A stretch of DNA of 64,000 bases from Candolleomyces eurysporus (GCA_027579435.1 JANBPK010000762.1:29004-93003); one strand, 5' to 3'; positions 34,430-47,668 are shown, counted from the stretch's first letter. The notes: generated by a model not told the origin, from the sequence alone. Program-made: numbers and translations.

Positions 34430-35673
34430 CGGACGATCTAGCTGGCATGGTTAGCTGACTGAGGCAAGCAGCGATGTTGTACCGCTCACTCGACGTTAGG
34501 GTAGTAACCGTGTAGGTATCCTCCTAGGGGCCTTCCAGCAAGTTCGTCCTGTCTGCCTCAGGATGTTGAAAACCGGGTGGGAATGTGGCCTGCGACGACG
34601 AACGGTGGTGGGATGGTGAGGGAGGGAAGGTGGCCAAGTTCGCTCACACAGCGTGGTTGACACATTGCTGTACTCTCCTGCGAATGTTTTCCCGCAAACG
34701 ACGTCCATGTTCAGGTGGACGAGTTGGCGTTCACCGAAGAATGAATCGGTAGTGACATCAGTAAACTCAAACTTTTGTCACTTCTAAGCTTTTTCCGGCC
34801 ATTGCCCCCGTCAAATTTGGCTTAGCTTTTTGCTAAAACCGACGTGAACTTTTGGCTTGCCAGCTTTTAGCCAAAGGGCGCTTGAGAACGCTTCTAGAAG
34901 AGCAAAAGTAATTTGCACGTTTCCTGATGACTACTGTAAATACAATATTTGGGCCGCCGCGTCGGCCCTCGCAAAGCGAGCCTTGACCCTAGTTTCTCTA
35001 CGCAACGTTGAATCCAATTTTCCTGTATTGACTTCGAAGTGATGGAGAGGTACGACCAAGTGACGTGACTGATGCGCGTTGGTCGAGCCTGCTGGCTACC
35101 TCGCGTAATTCTTCGATTCAGAGCGTCATCTGAAGCAATTTTTTGCATATTCGTATACTGTATTGTTCCTTGAGTGCTTGATCGCATTTTACATGGATCC
35201 AGATCGAATTCAATAAGCAATGGCGCCGGTATGTTGCCAGGATCCAAGGGGGGGTTACAATTTGTTGGTTGTTTGGCTTCACTTACAAAAGATTGCTACA
35301 AAATGGCCCGATCCGGGCAGACCTGAACGGGGTTGGTGTCAGTGATGGCAGACCCCTTGGAATTCTGGAAACTTACAGACAGACACACACTCTCTCTCCC
35401 GTGCGCCTCTGCGCCTCTCAAGAGCAGCTTGGGTCNGGGGGGTGGAAACAGATTCGAAGCCCCTATCCAATGGGGTGCTGCTGCGCGATCACCACCCACT
35501 GCTCTTGCAAGTCGACACTCATCACTTTGGACCGGACATTCCTCATCCTCGTCTGAACGACGCGACGACAACGACACCTCGCTGTGGACCTCACTCAAAT
35601 TCACCAACCTCTCGGACTCTGATAACGATAACTTCTAAATTTCAACAACCAAGCAAACGACCTGACAAACGCC
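34430..35673. other. Region between NACHT1 and ARPC5 pseudogene 1
   Basis: Near 34500 the minus strand may hold an upstream NACHT exon: a frame reading GGYLHGYYPNVE ends at a GTGAGC donor, and LDRPMNILESWQ begins after a CAG, but the phases do not fit. Bases about 35440-35673 match the ARPC5 upstream region. Around 34835-34880 there are short TTTGGCTT/AGCCAAA inverted motifs. One N lies at 35437. The same stretch is at 46436-47668. Confidence 0.5.
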
Positions 35674-36606
35674 ATGGACGTCAACTTCCGCAAGATCGAC
35701 ATTGATCGATTCGACGAGGATGCGTACTGCACAAATCTGAGCTGTACGAAGCGGACCCTAGAGATCCGTATGAGGTCCTTGGGGGGGGCGAAACAGAGGC
35801 AGGCCGCTGTGAGGATTTCGTTGGCTAGGTGCGTTTCGTTCATTGCTGCTTGCTGGTGCCGCAAGAATACACGCTGATCGTTGGCTGGTTTGTTCTTTTT
35901 GGCGTGCTACGTTCTCTTCCTAATACCTCCTACTTGACCGATATCCTGTGTCGTCTTGTCTTGGACGTCTTCCGTGCTATGGATCTGCGCCCTTCGCTAC
36001 GATTCGTACCGGAATACGTCGCTGCTGCTGCGCGATACGTGCGTTTTCTGGACCGTAGGAGCGATATCGTGGGTGCACTAAGCATCGTGCTCGAAAACGC
36101 TCCGTATGGACCGAACGTCGAAGAAGCCAAGGTGTACAACGCGTTCTACATCTTGTTCTCGGCCAGTCACTCACCTGCTCATTCCGCCCCCTTCTCCGTT
36201 CGTCCTTCGATTCAAACCTACGATCAATCATCAATTGAACCACGAATACAGAGCCTGACCCTTCAAACTTCTCTCCATCCTCAACTCCACCAAACCCACC
36301 GAAATCACAGGAGTCATCATGTCGCTTTCACCCGATGCCCAGGATACCCTCCCTATATAAAGGAATGGCTCTTCGCGGGTGGGGAGATATCAGCGGGAGT
36401 GTTCTATTGGGTTGGTACGAGAAGGTGAGCTGGCTCCTTGCTGTTTCGGTGTTTCCTGTGTTTCGTTTCGTCGTTCCCTTGATGAGAGTCGTGTTGTGCT
36501 CGTTGGTTGATTGAGCCCAGGGCTGACTCGCCTTTCTTTCTAGTTGACCGAGGTTGCGGGTGTGGGGTGCATGGTGCGAACCATGACGGATAGTCGAATT
36601 GTATGA
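35674..36606 (+). pseudogene. ARPC5 pseudogene 1
   Basis: Full exon layout of ARPC5 is recognisable from MDVNFRKIDIDRFDED to TMTDSRIV, but exon 1 carries a 2-bp insertion after GAGGA (near 35720) and extra G in a homopolymer near 35783, and exon 3 lacks about 8-9 bases near 36350 where the intact gene codes for LMKYLYKG. The frame is therefore lost. Pseudogene 2 at 47669 shares the exon 1 lesions but not the exon 3 deletion, so the first lesions predate the tandem duplication. Confidence 0.88.
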
Positions 36607-38442
36607 TCGTGAATGAACTGATAGCTTGCTATGTGGTACGCCAACCGTGGACGATGATACAAAAGAATACAATATTTCACGACTACTGGGCCGGCCCTTA
36701 CGCAACTCTGAAAGGAATCTACTGAAATGCAAGAGTAATGCGCTACACACCGACCGGACTCGAGCTGAAAGAACAATATAGCCTCAAAACCGCTGATCAG
36801 CCTTCAGGCACTTACGCCCTGCTATTAGAGCATGTGTAATGTGTTCTTTGGTCAGCTTTGGAACATGGTTCATCGAACTAGTCAAGAGGGCAGGAGAACT
36901 GCTCAGGACTGTTATAAATTCTATCGCACTGTTTGGAAAAGCGGTTTTATTATACGACAAGATCCTCTCTGGTATGTGCTACACTTCGCTATCGGCACAC
37001 ATTAAATCGATCTTTCAGGGATTGAGCGCAACTCCGAGTCGAACGCGAAAAATCCATGAGGGAAGGGAGGCACCGTATAGCACATTTTCTCGGAATGGAA
37101 CGCACCAGATCCTGGACTGTTAATATCGGAATTGTACTGAAGGAGGACACTTTCCGTACTGTCGCTTCAGCGTATGGAGTGGGAGGTGTAGGAAGGCGCG
37201 GTGTAAAGTAATAACCCATATGAATGGGAGATGTTGGATATGCTGGCATGTTCTGGTGATACAANTTTTTTCCGTTCAATTGAGCCCCNGTTGACATCTT
37301 TGGCAGGCGCGTGATGATCATAGGCTCACCAACTTGACACCAAGCCCGCGACACACACACACGCACACACGCCACAAAGCCTCCCGTGTCGCCGGCTGTG
37401 ACAACAATGCGACGCGCTGAGCCCACTGCCTTAGCACTGTAAAAAGCTGTCTGACTCCCTGAGGTGCGCAAGCCTGCTAGTCCGATCAGTTTGCTCGTAC
37501 TCGTACTCAAGGCTAGGCATGGCCAAGAATTACATGAAGCAGCCGAGGCGGTGAGGTGGCTGAACGGCAATTTGGCTGGTGGGTCGAAATTAATTGTATC
37601 TTGTCCGTTAACGTTTGGGCTGTTGTTAGGCTCGTAGCAGAATACTTACCCGCACCCATAGCTGTGTGTATCCTACCCGTCTATGCGGCTGGTAAGGCCA
37701 ATCCATGAGGAACACTAGNCCCCCAAAAGCCTGTTGTTCTTGTTGTCCCGCTGGTAGAACTGGGGAATACTCATGTAGGTTCTCGTGGCTCTTCTTGTTG
37801 AGTTGAGGGCTAATGAGTTATAGGCATCAGAAATGCAAGCTTTTAGGATCAAAGCCATCTCTGTCAACGCCTCGACCCTTCATGCAGCAAGAAGCGAAGG
37901 GCGGGACTTCCGAGTCTATACGGAAATCCAACGGTGCAAATGGAGCATGGTTTTCCTATCTGCCGAGTGCTTGACCTCGGAAGGACGTCGAGCTCTGCCA
38001 CCGATACCTGCTTCACTCCTGACCATTGTCTACTCTCTGCTTGGCAGGCATATTGCTTCGCACCTTCGGCTATACTGGACCTGCTACTTGACTCGGCCTC
38101 AGTCTTCAGGTACAGCCAGTCGCTGTAGACTTGCGATTCATATCGGATAGGCCACGTTTTCTGGCAAGGCCCACCACCGTTCCATTCTAAGTATACCCCA
38201 TTGTGTAACAGCAGTAACCCACAGCAATGCCTCGATACCAAAAGCATTCCTGGCCGTGCCGCAATCAATACGTCTCTCGACGACACATGCCTCAGTCCAG
38301 CCTCGCAGACCGAAATTGCCGAATGCCTTATTTATATGCATACCCAACCGAGCACTGACAATAAAGACTCCTTGCCCTAGCCCCTACCTCAGTTCCCGTT
38401 CCCTAACAGCTCCCACCTGTGCCGCCCCTGCATTCAACGAAT
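36607..38442. other. Region between ARPC5 pseudogene 1 and GTPase B1
   Basis: No gene supported. The frame at 36839-37123 is also open in unit 2 (48846-49289) but has no family features and is probably chance in recent duplicates. A CA-rich microsatellite lies at about 37350-37372 (longer and purer in unit 2, about 49354-49376). N lie at 37265, 37289 and 37719. The last 150 bp are the leader shared by all GTPase copies. Confidence 0.5.
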
Positions 38443-39560
38443 ATGCCTGGAAACTATAGTGCTGATACAGCCTTGACGGATGCTCGGGAAACTGACATCG
38501 TAATCCCGTGAGTTGACCAAAGATTGGTATATTCAGCTGCTCTAAAATGCTTCTTTCAGAATCATGGGAACGACTGGCGCTGGGAAGAGTAGCGTAAGAG
38601 CCAAAGCATTTACTAGCGGAAGACTGAACTCACTTACCGGTCTCTAAACAGTTCATCAATAGCCTTCTCCGTCAAGTTGGAAACAGGAGGCGTTTCGAGG
38701 TTGGCTCAGCCTTGGCGTCTTGCACGAACCACCTCGAATCCGTCGTAATTGAAGGTCAAACCAACAATTGGAGGCGCATTGGAGGGCATAGAATCGTGAT
38801 TGTCGACACGCCTGGCTTTGACGACACGTACACTGGGGATTACGAGATTCTGCAGCGAATTGCGCGGTGGTTAGAGGAATCGTAGGTCACGATATTAGTC
38901 CCTGGTAATCATTCGCTGACCTTCGCTGCAACGGATAGATATCGCAAAAAGATGATTCTCGGCGGGGTCATTTACCTGCATAACATCTCCCATAATCGGT
39001 TTACCGGGACAGCCCGGAGAAACCTCGATATTTTCAACCACCTATGCGGCAAGTCGGCACTTGACAAGGTCGTTCTAGTCACCTCGCATTGGGGGACGGC
39101 TCCTGAACCGAATTTCGACAAGAGAGAGGGAGAACTAAAGAAAGTATACTGGAATACAATGATGGACGGTGGGGCACGAGTTGAACGATTGGTCGCCGGA
39201 GAAGAGCAGGCTAGTGCTTGGAACATCGTCCGCTCGATACTTGAGAGGGTCGAGACACGAGCGGTCCAGCAGAGCAGGTCCGAAGGGCTCCAAATCCAAA
39301 GGGAGCTCGTCAACCAACGCAAATCCCTTCCCCAGACTCACGCAGCTCGAGAGCTGCGGGCTCAACTTGAGCAGATGATCGAAGCACAAACCCAAATGCG
39401 AGCTGACGGGGTTGCAGGGAATGCAGAAGCAATGGCGCAGCTGGAAGAGCAAGAGGCGCAAGTGAGGCAGATGGCGCGGCAGATCGAAAACCTGAAAGTC
39501 TCGTTCCTCGAGCGCGTAGCACGATGGGCAAACCTGGTCGTGGGGGGTGGAGTTAGGTAG
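38443..39560 (+). CDS. AIG1-like P-loop GTPase B1
   Basis: Exons 38443-38507, 38560-38593, 38652-38881 and 38939-39560 give 316 residues. The G1 box is GTTGAGKSS (Thr for Ala compared with GTPase A), then FINSLLRQVGNRRRFEVGSA, VDTPGFDDTYTGDYE and HNISHNRFTGTARR. Unlike GTPase A, this copy has lost about five residues in the coiled coil (QTQMRADGVAGN) and ends VARWANLVVGGGVR, without the Trp-rich hydrophobic end. It is thus a diverged partner of GTPase A rather than a recent copy. Its near-identical duplicate is at 50441. Confidence 0.85.
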
Positions 39561-40675
39561 GTTGAGAGGTTGTTCGTTACATCGTCGTTGGGATACAGGT
39601 TGGCTCTGGAGAATATTATCACATATGACGACCTTCATGCCAGATTTGGATCTTTTCTTTTCTTTATTGCTTATACTTTACTATACACCCTATCTTTTAT
39701 TTGATGCTCTCATTGACGTATATCCTTTCCTTTATTTTAGTATGGACTTGCTACATCATTGTATGGACTTCGTTGTGTCAGCCCGATCACTTGTATATCT
39801 ATTAGATTCTTCCTATAATCTGAGGTTATTCATCCTTAGCTGTCTTCCATCACTGTTAGCCGACTTTGACACTTTGTGCATGAGAGAATCACCATCCTCT
39901 GTGAACACAACAATCAAATAAATCTCGCAGAATGGGCAGAATGTCCGAAATGCAAAATCTTGGAGCACTGAAACCACATTTTTACCACATGCATTAGGTC
40001 AGAAACACATCCGGAACCTTGTAAAAATATATATATTAGGACAAAGAAAAGGGAACCACCCGAAGAGCGTTCGAGACCTACTAACGTGAGGCCTCCTCTC
40101 CCTCTTTCCCACACCTGACCCGACATCCATGCCACAAATTATAGTCCAGTTGTGGACAGGGTTTCCAATTAGAGCCCCGGGTCACTCACCCTGGGCCCGT
40201 TCAGGAAGACAAGCCAATGGGCGGGAACCGCATTGGGTACTATGCCTTGTGGGATCTTTTCCGGGGGGTACTATCGTCAACCACTGATTCGGTCAGGCCC
40301 CTCATTCAATCACTTTCTCATTTCATGCTCGCTTCGTCAAATTCAAGGCTCATGCTATTTGCATCCATTGACCTATGGCACCTCAAATTCCTTTTTCCCG
40401 GAGGAGAATGCCCAAATTTTGAACGAAAAGAATTTCGGTCAACCGTCACACCCGTCACGCATTCCCGCCAAAAAGCGTGGCATTGTGTGACTGACCGAAC
40501 CAAAGTTGACGAGATGTATGTGTTGGGGCGGTGTCGACTGTAACACCCTAACCCTTGGAAATTGCCGAAAGCATTACTTATACACATTACTTATGCACAT
40601 TTCCTTGCCCCAGGCCCTACCCCAGTTTCTATTCACCAACAACTTCCACCTGTGCCGCCATTGCATTCAACGAAT
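39561..40675. other. GTPase B1 3' flank, retroelement scrap and GTPase A2 leader
   Basis: Bases 39640-39850 are T-rich with chance frames. Bases 39890-40080 are a diverged copy of the non-LTR retroelement scrap of 26700-26930 (CPKCKI..H, now broken). Bases 40080-40675 match the upstream flank of GTPase A1. No intact gene. Confidence 0.6.
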
Positions 40676-41803
40676 ATGCCAGGAAGTTATAGTGCTGATA
40701 CAGCCTTGACGGATGCTCGAGAAACCGACATCGTAATTCCGTGAGTTGACCAAAGATTGGTATATTCAGCTGCTCTACAACCCTTCTTTCAGAATCATGG
40801 GAGCGACTGGCGCTGGGAAGAGCAGCGTAAGAGCAAGGTTTCACTAGCAGAAGATTGAACTCACCTGTTTCTCAAAAGTTCATCAATGCCCTCCTCGATT
40901 ACTTCGGAATTGTGAAGCGTTTCGAGGTTGGCTCAGCCTTAGCGTCTTGCACGAGTGACCTCGAATCCGTCGTAATTGAAGGTCAAACCAACAATTGGAA
41001 GCGCATTAGAGGGCATAGAATCGTGATTGTCGACACGCCTGGCTTTGACGACACGTACGCTGGGGATTTCGAGATTCTGCAGCGAATTGCGCGGTGGTTA
41101 GAGGAATCGTAGGTCACGATATTAGTCCCTGGTAATCATTCGCTGACCTTCGCTGCAATGGATAGATATCGCAAAAAGACGGTTTTGGGAGGGGTCATTT
41201 ACTTGCACAGCATCTCCCAGAATCGGTTTACCGGGACAGCTCGGAGAAACCTCGAGATTTTCAACCACCTATGCGGCGAGTCGGCACTTGACAAGGTCGT
41301 CCTAGTTACCTCGCATTGGGGGACGGCTCCCGACCAAATTTTCGACAAGAGAGAGGAAGAACTGAAGAAACGATACTGGAATACAATGATGGACGGTGGG
41401 ACGCGAGTTGAACGATTGGTCGCCGGCGAAGAGCAAGCTANGTGCTTGGAACATCGTCCACTCTATACTCGAGAGGCTCGAGACACGAGCAATCCAGCAG
41501 ATCAGGCCCGAGGGGCTCCAAATCCAAAGGGAGCTCGTCAACGAACGCAAACTCCTTCCCCAGACTCACGCAGCTCGAGAGCTGCGGGCTCAACTTGAGC
41601 AGATGGTCGAAGCGCAAACCCAGATACAAGCGTTGAAGGCTGACGCGGCTGCAGGGAATGCAGAAGCAATGGCGCAGCTGGAAGAGCAAGAGGCAAAAGT
41701 GAAGCAGATGGCGCAGCAGATCGAGAATCTGAAAGTCCCGTTCCCCATGCGCCTAGTCCAATGGATGAAGCTGGTCGTGGGGAGGTGGATTTGGGTAGGT
41801 TGA
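40676..41803 (+). CDS. AIG1-like P-loop GTPase A2
   Basis: Exons 40676-40740, 40793-40826, 40879-41108 and 41166-41803 give the same 321-residue product as GTPase A1 with only a few substitutions (for example KRFEV for KHFEV). The N at 41441 is one base too many: GTPase A1 has no base at that place, and removing it restores a single frame across exon 4. The gene should be taken as intact. Domain layout, coiled coil and hydrophobic end are as in GTPase A1. Confidence 0.85.
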
Positions 41804-42153
41804 GAGGTTGGTCCTTTGATATATGTAATTGTACAAGGCCTACCTTCGCTACGGCGTTGGGGCATAGTAGTGTAGGACCAAGTTCGGAGTCGATATGTCT
41901 CTTGGCTCTGGAGAATGTTACCGCATATGACGACCTTCAATGAGTTTAAGCCAGTGTTCAGTACAGACCCATGAGTTCGCTCGAGTGCTATGGCGGGATG
42001 CAACCAAGATGCAACCGTAATACATGCGACGAGTACTGTTGGTGATTTTCAACTCCACGTGCACGACCAAACAAACGTGACACGCTCATAGCCAGCGACC
42101 CCTATTCCCTCTTCTCCATGTCTTGTTTGTCAAGCGGATGATATTGTGCTGGG
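41804..42153. other. Spacer between GTPase A2 and chimeric ARPC5 fragment
   Basis: No gene; near-identical to 28628-28979. Confidence 0.7.
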
Positions 42154-42624
42154 ATGGAGCAAAAAATTATAAAATTTATTGGCTATACCTCTATCTTGTC
42201 CCCGATCTCTCTCCTAAGCCTGAGTATGAGTGCTCTAGAACATGGAGTATGGACCTCCGAGCGAGGACGAATACAGAACCTAACCCTCCAAACCCTTCTC
42301 TCCATCCTCAACTCCACCAAATCCACCGAAATCGCAGGAGTCATCAAGTCGCTCTCACCCGACACCCAGGATACACTCATGAAGTACCTCTATAAAGGCA
42401 TGGCTCTCCCAGGGTGGGGAGATATCAGCGGGAGTGTTCTATTGGGTTGGCACGAGAAGGTGAGCTGGTTCCTTCTTGCTGTTCCGGTTTTTCGTTTCGT
42501 CGTTCGCTTGATGAGACTTGTTGGTTGATTGAGCTGGGGGCTGACTCGCCTTTGTTTCTAGTTGACCGAGGTTGCGGGTGTCGGATGCATAGTGCGAACC
42601 ATGACGGATCGTCGAATTGTATGA
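42154..42624 (+). CDS. Chimeric ARPC5 C-terminal fragment, copy 2
   Basis: Exons 42154-42459 and 42562-42624 give 122 residues, identical to the copy at 28980 apart from one or two residues (FIGYTS for FIDYTS). The frame and splice sites are intact. The ARPC5-derived part is exons 3 and 4 only. Expression and function are unknown. Confidence 0.6.
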
Positions 42625-43020
42625 TCACGAATTAACTGATAGCTTGCTATGTTGTATGCCAACCGTGGACGATGATACAAAAGAATATAATATTTCACGA
42701 CTCGCACACATCAAATTGATCTTTCAGGGATTGCACACTTCAATAGTTACCCTACCCACAAGTATTCGCCGTAATTGTCGAGGGACACTGTCGACCCGAA
42801 GTAAACCCAGGTCGCCTGAAATGAAACTATCCTTGAACGCGCAAGGTTCAGGAGGAAAGGAAGGGACCGTATTACTCAGTTTCTTGGGATGGAGCGCACG
42901 ATCGTCGAATTGTACTGAAGGAGGACGCTTTCCGAACAGTTGTAACTATAATACAGACATTCAATCTACATAAGCCCAAATTACTTGTGTCCAATGAAGC
43001 ACATCTCTTGCCGGTATCGA
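42625..43020. other. Spacer between ARPC5 fragment and NACHT2
   Basis: No supported gene; near-identical to 29451-29846. Confidence 0.7.
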
Positions 43021-46000
43021 CTACGAATTTGCACGATCTGGAAGAATTCTGTGGCGAGTATAGAGTCGCTTTTCTTCCTCCTGACCTTCATCACCATTCG
43101 TCATTACGGCCATCTCTGGGGTAATTGAGGATGGAGGAAGCGGAATTGATATCTGCTGGGTGGGGGTATCGGGTTGAACATGTAATTCGGCGGCATGCTT
43201 AGCATCACCAGGGGGTAAATCGATGGAAACGACCTGGCAGATGTTCGAGTACCAGGTAGGCGGAGGGTCCTGCTGAGAATAACTGATCCACTTCCCGTTC
43301 CCTTTCCCTAGCAGCGACCAAAACGATGCGATTTCAACCGACATCCTATCCAGGGACTGATTGGGTGTGCCTGCACTGGCCTGCAAAACAGACATCTCAG
43401 CAGACGGAAGATGATCTTCCCCCAGTTCAATGCCAAGTTCCTTTGCATGCTCGTCGTCAACGTGGAAGGTCCACCAGAACACCCCCTGATCCTCTTGTTG
43501 GATGATGCGAGATTTGAAACGAATGGACTCATCCGACGTTGAGTCCTCTCCGGTCGTGGTTCGACTGAATTCGGCCGTTCCCTTGAATGGAAAGGAGAAC
43601 CCAACCTTGGACATCATTTGCTGGCCAGTCTTCTCCGACTTGTTTTGCTTCACTTGCCCATCTGAGGCCGGCGTACTTTTGGGTTTATGCTTGGATAAAT
43701 CCCACTCATGGCTGTAGCTGTCGATCAAAATTTTCAAGTGTCTTTGGGAGTACCGATAAGCGGCGCTTGGATTGCTGAGAGCTTGGCACCGCATCTTTGT
43801 GAAGTGCACACTGGAAGTACGTCCTGGAGTGACCTGTACAGTCCGGAAAATTTAGAACCCATTGAGAGGATATCCACAGCCATAAGCATACCTGAAAATT
43901 GAAGTCGCCGATAAGCTGCAGTGTTTGCAATCGACCATCTCCCGGCGGTGGTTGAAAAATCACAGCCTTGATGTCAAAACGAATGTTGTAGGGTCGTTGA
44001 GTCGCACCATCATCTCCCGGGACAGGTGGACCTTGAGGCGGTTGCGTATGTTCATCATCACGACTTCCTTCCTCGCCAGGATCGTCACCCGAATTCCCCC
44101 TCGTCACCCCGGACTGAGAAGTCGAAACAATGTGACCTTCCGTTGGTAAGCGTCTGGATGGTTCACCCCCACTTCCTCCATCTTGTGGATTATCACTAGG
44201 AGGTTGGTCATGATGATCACCGGACCCATGACCGGCCAAGGTCTGCCCCTTGTCCAGTGCAATGTTGAGGCGAAGGTGAGAAGGGGACGGGTGGGGAATC
44301 AAATCTTCGAAATTCACGGATTTGCCATCGGCGTTGAACACGGGCGGTCGAATCGTTTTCCCATGTGGCATGGATATCATTGAAGGAAATGGCGAGCACG
44401 CTTTCCCGACAGCGTCCAGGACGTGCTGTTCCAGCGTAAGGCTCTCCGAGGATACGATGTGTATTTCCTGTAATAACATGCCCATGTCTTCCGCAATTAA
44501 GCCTTCGTTGAACCCCGCTAGCACGACCATCGGGGTATTTGGACTACCCATGGCTCTGACGATGTCTGTCTGGCACGATTCGATGTGCTCGTGTGCGTCG
44601 ACAGCCGCAAAGCATGCAAGACGATGATTCACTGGGGTTTGTTGCGAATCACTATGGCTATCGGAAACCTCGCCGATTGCCCGCAGTTTAAACGGCAACT
44701 GCAGATGCTGGGGAGTGTCGGTGGAGCACTCGGCCGAGCGGGCTTGTACTTGCACTCGGGCTAGCTGCTCAATCAGCTCTGGTGCGCCCGGATTCAGTTC
44801 AAGCGTCCTACGACACAGCTGGATGGCAAAATCTGACTCCGCTGATTCGAAAAGACCTTCCGCTTGGTTCAAATGAACGACAGAATAACGAAGGGCATAT
44901 GCAGCAGCTGGACTGCGTTGACTGCGGTTTGTGAGTGACCCTACCCCGTGTTGACGATACACGAGTTCACATTGGAGGCAACGAAGGAAGAGCCGAACGT
45001 GGCCTTGTGGATGTGCAAAGAACCGGCCTGATCGACTTTGGGTGGTAAGAAAGTCGCGGAGGGAGGTGTGGAAGAATGTAACGGGTATATCGTCTGTCCC
45101 GGGAACTTTAATAATGGCTCCCAAGTTCACCAGGACGTTGACTACTTCGTCGGTGCTGATCCCAAGGAGCTCGGCAATACCCGACGTCGGGAGTGGTGCG
45201 TTGAGAAGGGGGATGGTCGAGATGATATCCGAGAAAAGGGGGAGATGTTCTGAGCGTGCCAATGTCTGCTCGTAGAGTCCGTCAAGGCCAGGGTTCATTT
45301 CGAGGGCTAGGGGNAAGGCGATCCATGGGCGTCGCTGAGGAACCACCTTCTCTGGTCGACCCCATGATGAATTTGAACACTGCAGATGCGAAAATGAATG
45401 ATCCTCCAATATGCTGGACCAGCTTGCGTGTGTCGTTCGGGGGAGGCCATTTCCCATGCTCCAAGGTGTATGCCCGGATAACAGCGTTCCGCAGTGTTAC
45501 ACGATGGAAGAGAATATCAAGGAAGATGTCAATATCGTGGTCGGAGCAATGATCAGCAAGGTTGTCTAAACAAACCCCGGGAACGTTCAAGTGCGATTGG
45601 ATATGCTCCTCCACCCTGCTCGTGATAAAAACCCGAAGAGGAATGAGAGGATTGTCGTTGAAAAAAGTGAGCATGCCCTCGATAAGTTCTTTAACTTCAT
45701 CTTTGTTGTCGCATTGGTCCAACCCATCTAGTACAATGAGGAATGGCCTTCCTGCTAGCGCCACTGCTGCTTCTTGAACGGCTGCTTTGAATGGTGCATA
45801 AACCAAGTATTGCATCTGACTCCGTGTGTGAGAGAGAGAGATGTCTGCCTGGTCTGGCCGCAGCAAGGCCGGCCTAGCTTTCACAGCGGCACGGACAAAG
45901 GGTTCCGTCTGGGGAATTACTGCTACCATTTGGCTAGCAAGAGTAGTAGCGAGCCTCCAAATCTCGCTTCGTTTACCCATATTCCTGAAGAAAAAGAAGC

Positions 46001-46435
46001 TTGCGACAGGCCGACCCTCCCGCACGGACGTGACGCACACCTCCTGAGAGACGGCGGACTTGCCACTCCCAATATATCCGTGCATCCAGAAAATGTGAGG
46101 TTCGCCAGCAGCCGAGATATTATCGGCTGTCCAGGCGGTAACCTTCTTGACTACCTGGACCATTGTCCCTGGCATACAGGCAGAATCTGGAGGTGATCGT
46201 TTGCGATCTCGGGTATGGGACGCATCTTCTATGGGGTGAAGGAGTTCGTACAGACCTGCACTGTCATTAGCCAAGATCGCGGGGTCGATCAAGCTGTGTG
46301 AGAATTGAAACGCTCACTCTTGTCAATGCCATCGGTCCTTCCTAGGGAAGCATCAGAATGAAGTCTTCCTTCGGCTCGATATGCAACCAGGTGCTCGACT
46401 CTATGCTCCTTCTGCGAGCTCTCCAATATATTCAT
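43021..46435 (-). CDS. NACHT (STAND NTPase) protein with two conserved C-terminal modules, uninterrupted copy
   Basis: Exons 46318-46435, 43892-46255 and 43021-43833 give about 1097 residues after dropping the extra N at 45314. The ATG at 46435 is tentative; a further upstream exon is possible. NACHT features: Walker A HGYIGSGKSAV (about 98-108), Walker B FLIVLDGLDQCD (about 211-222), ITSRVEEH (about 250-257), then a winged-helix-like stretch. There are no WD40, ankyrin or TPR sensor repeats. Instead, module 1 (about 582-710, VVLAGFNEGLI, MLLQEIHIVSS, ACSPFPSMISMP), an acidic low-complexity linker and module 2 (about 828-1097, YRYSQRHLKILIDSY, GVFWWTFHVDDEHAKELGIE) are shared with the membrane protein at 19513. 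A GTGTGAGAGAGA run near 45825 adds three residues compared with copy 1. Inference: an NLR-like switch protein in self/non-self recognition or defence. Confidence 0.85.
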
Positions 46436-47668
46436 CGGACGATCTAGCTGGCATGGTTAGCTGACTGAGGCAAGCAGCGATGTTGTACCGCTCACTCGAC
46501 GTTAGGGTAGTAACCGTGTAGGTATCCTCCTAGGGGCCTTCCAGCAAGTTCGTCCTGTCTGCCTCAGGATGTTGAAAACCGGGTGGGAATGTGGCCTGCG
46601 ACGACGAACGGTGGTGGGATGGTGAGGGAGGGAAGGTGGCCAAGTTCGCTCACACAGCATGGTTGACACATTGCTGTACTCTCCTGCGAATGTTTTCCCG
46701 CAAACGACGTCCATGTTCAGGTGGACGAGTTGGCGTTCACCGAAGAATGAATCGGTAGTGACATCAGTAAACTTAGACTTTTGTCACTTCTAAGCTTTTT
46801 CCGGCCATTGCCCCCGTCAAATTTGGCTTAGCTTTTTGCTAAAACCGACGTGAACTTTTGGCTTGCCAGCTTTTAGCCAAAGGGCGCTTGAGAACGCTTC
46901 TAGAAGAGCAAAAGTAATTTGCACGTTTCCTGATGACTACTGTAAATACAATATTTGGGCCGCCGCGTCGGCCCTCGCAAAGCGAGCCTTGACCCTAGTT
47001 TCTCTACGCAACGTTGAATCCAATTTTCCTGTATTGACTTCGAAGTGATGGAGAGGTACGACCAAGTGACGTGACTGATGCGCGCGTTGGTCGAGCCTGC
47101 TGGCTACCTCGCGTAATTCTTCGATTCAGAGCGTCATCTGGAGCAATTTTTTGCATATTCGTATACTGTATTGTTCCTTGAGTGCTTGATCGCATTTTAC
47201 ATGGATCCAGATAAGCAATGGCGCCGGTATGTTGCCAGGATCCAAGGGGGGTTACAATTTGTTGGTTGTTTGGCTTCACTTACAAAAGATTGCTACAAAA
47301 TGGCCCGATCCGGGCAGACCTGAACGGGGTTGGTGTCAGTGATGGCAGACCCCTTGGAATTCTGGAAACTTACAGACAGACACACTCTCTCTCTCCTGTG
47401 CGCCTCTGCGCCTCTCAAGAGCAGCTTGGGTCGGGGGTGGAAACAGATTCGAAGCCCCTATCCAATGGGGTGCTGCTGCGCGATCACCACCCACTGCTCT
47501 TGCAAGTCGACACTCATCACTTTGGACCGGACATTCCTCATCCTCGTCTGAACGACGCGACGACGACGACACCTCGCTGTGGACCTCACTCAAATTCACC
47601 AACCTCTCGGACTCTGATAACGATAACCTCTAAATTTCAACAACCAAGCAAACGACCTGACAAACGCC
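46436..47668. other. Region between NACHT2 and ARPC5 pseudogene 2
   Basis: Counterpart of 34430-35673: probable NACHT promoter or upstream exon, then ARPC5 upstream sequence from about 47440. No other gene supported. Confidence 0.5.

Noticed and set aside
36839..37123. 95-codon frame after ARPC5 pseudogene 1, also open in unit 2
   Set aside because: Conservation only reflects the recent duplication; unit 2 extends it differently and no family features are present.
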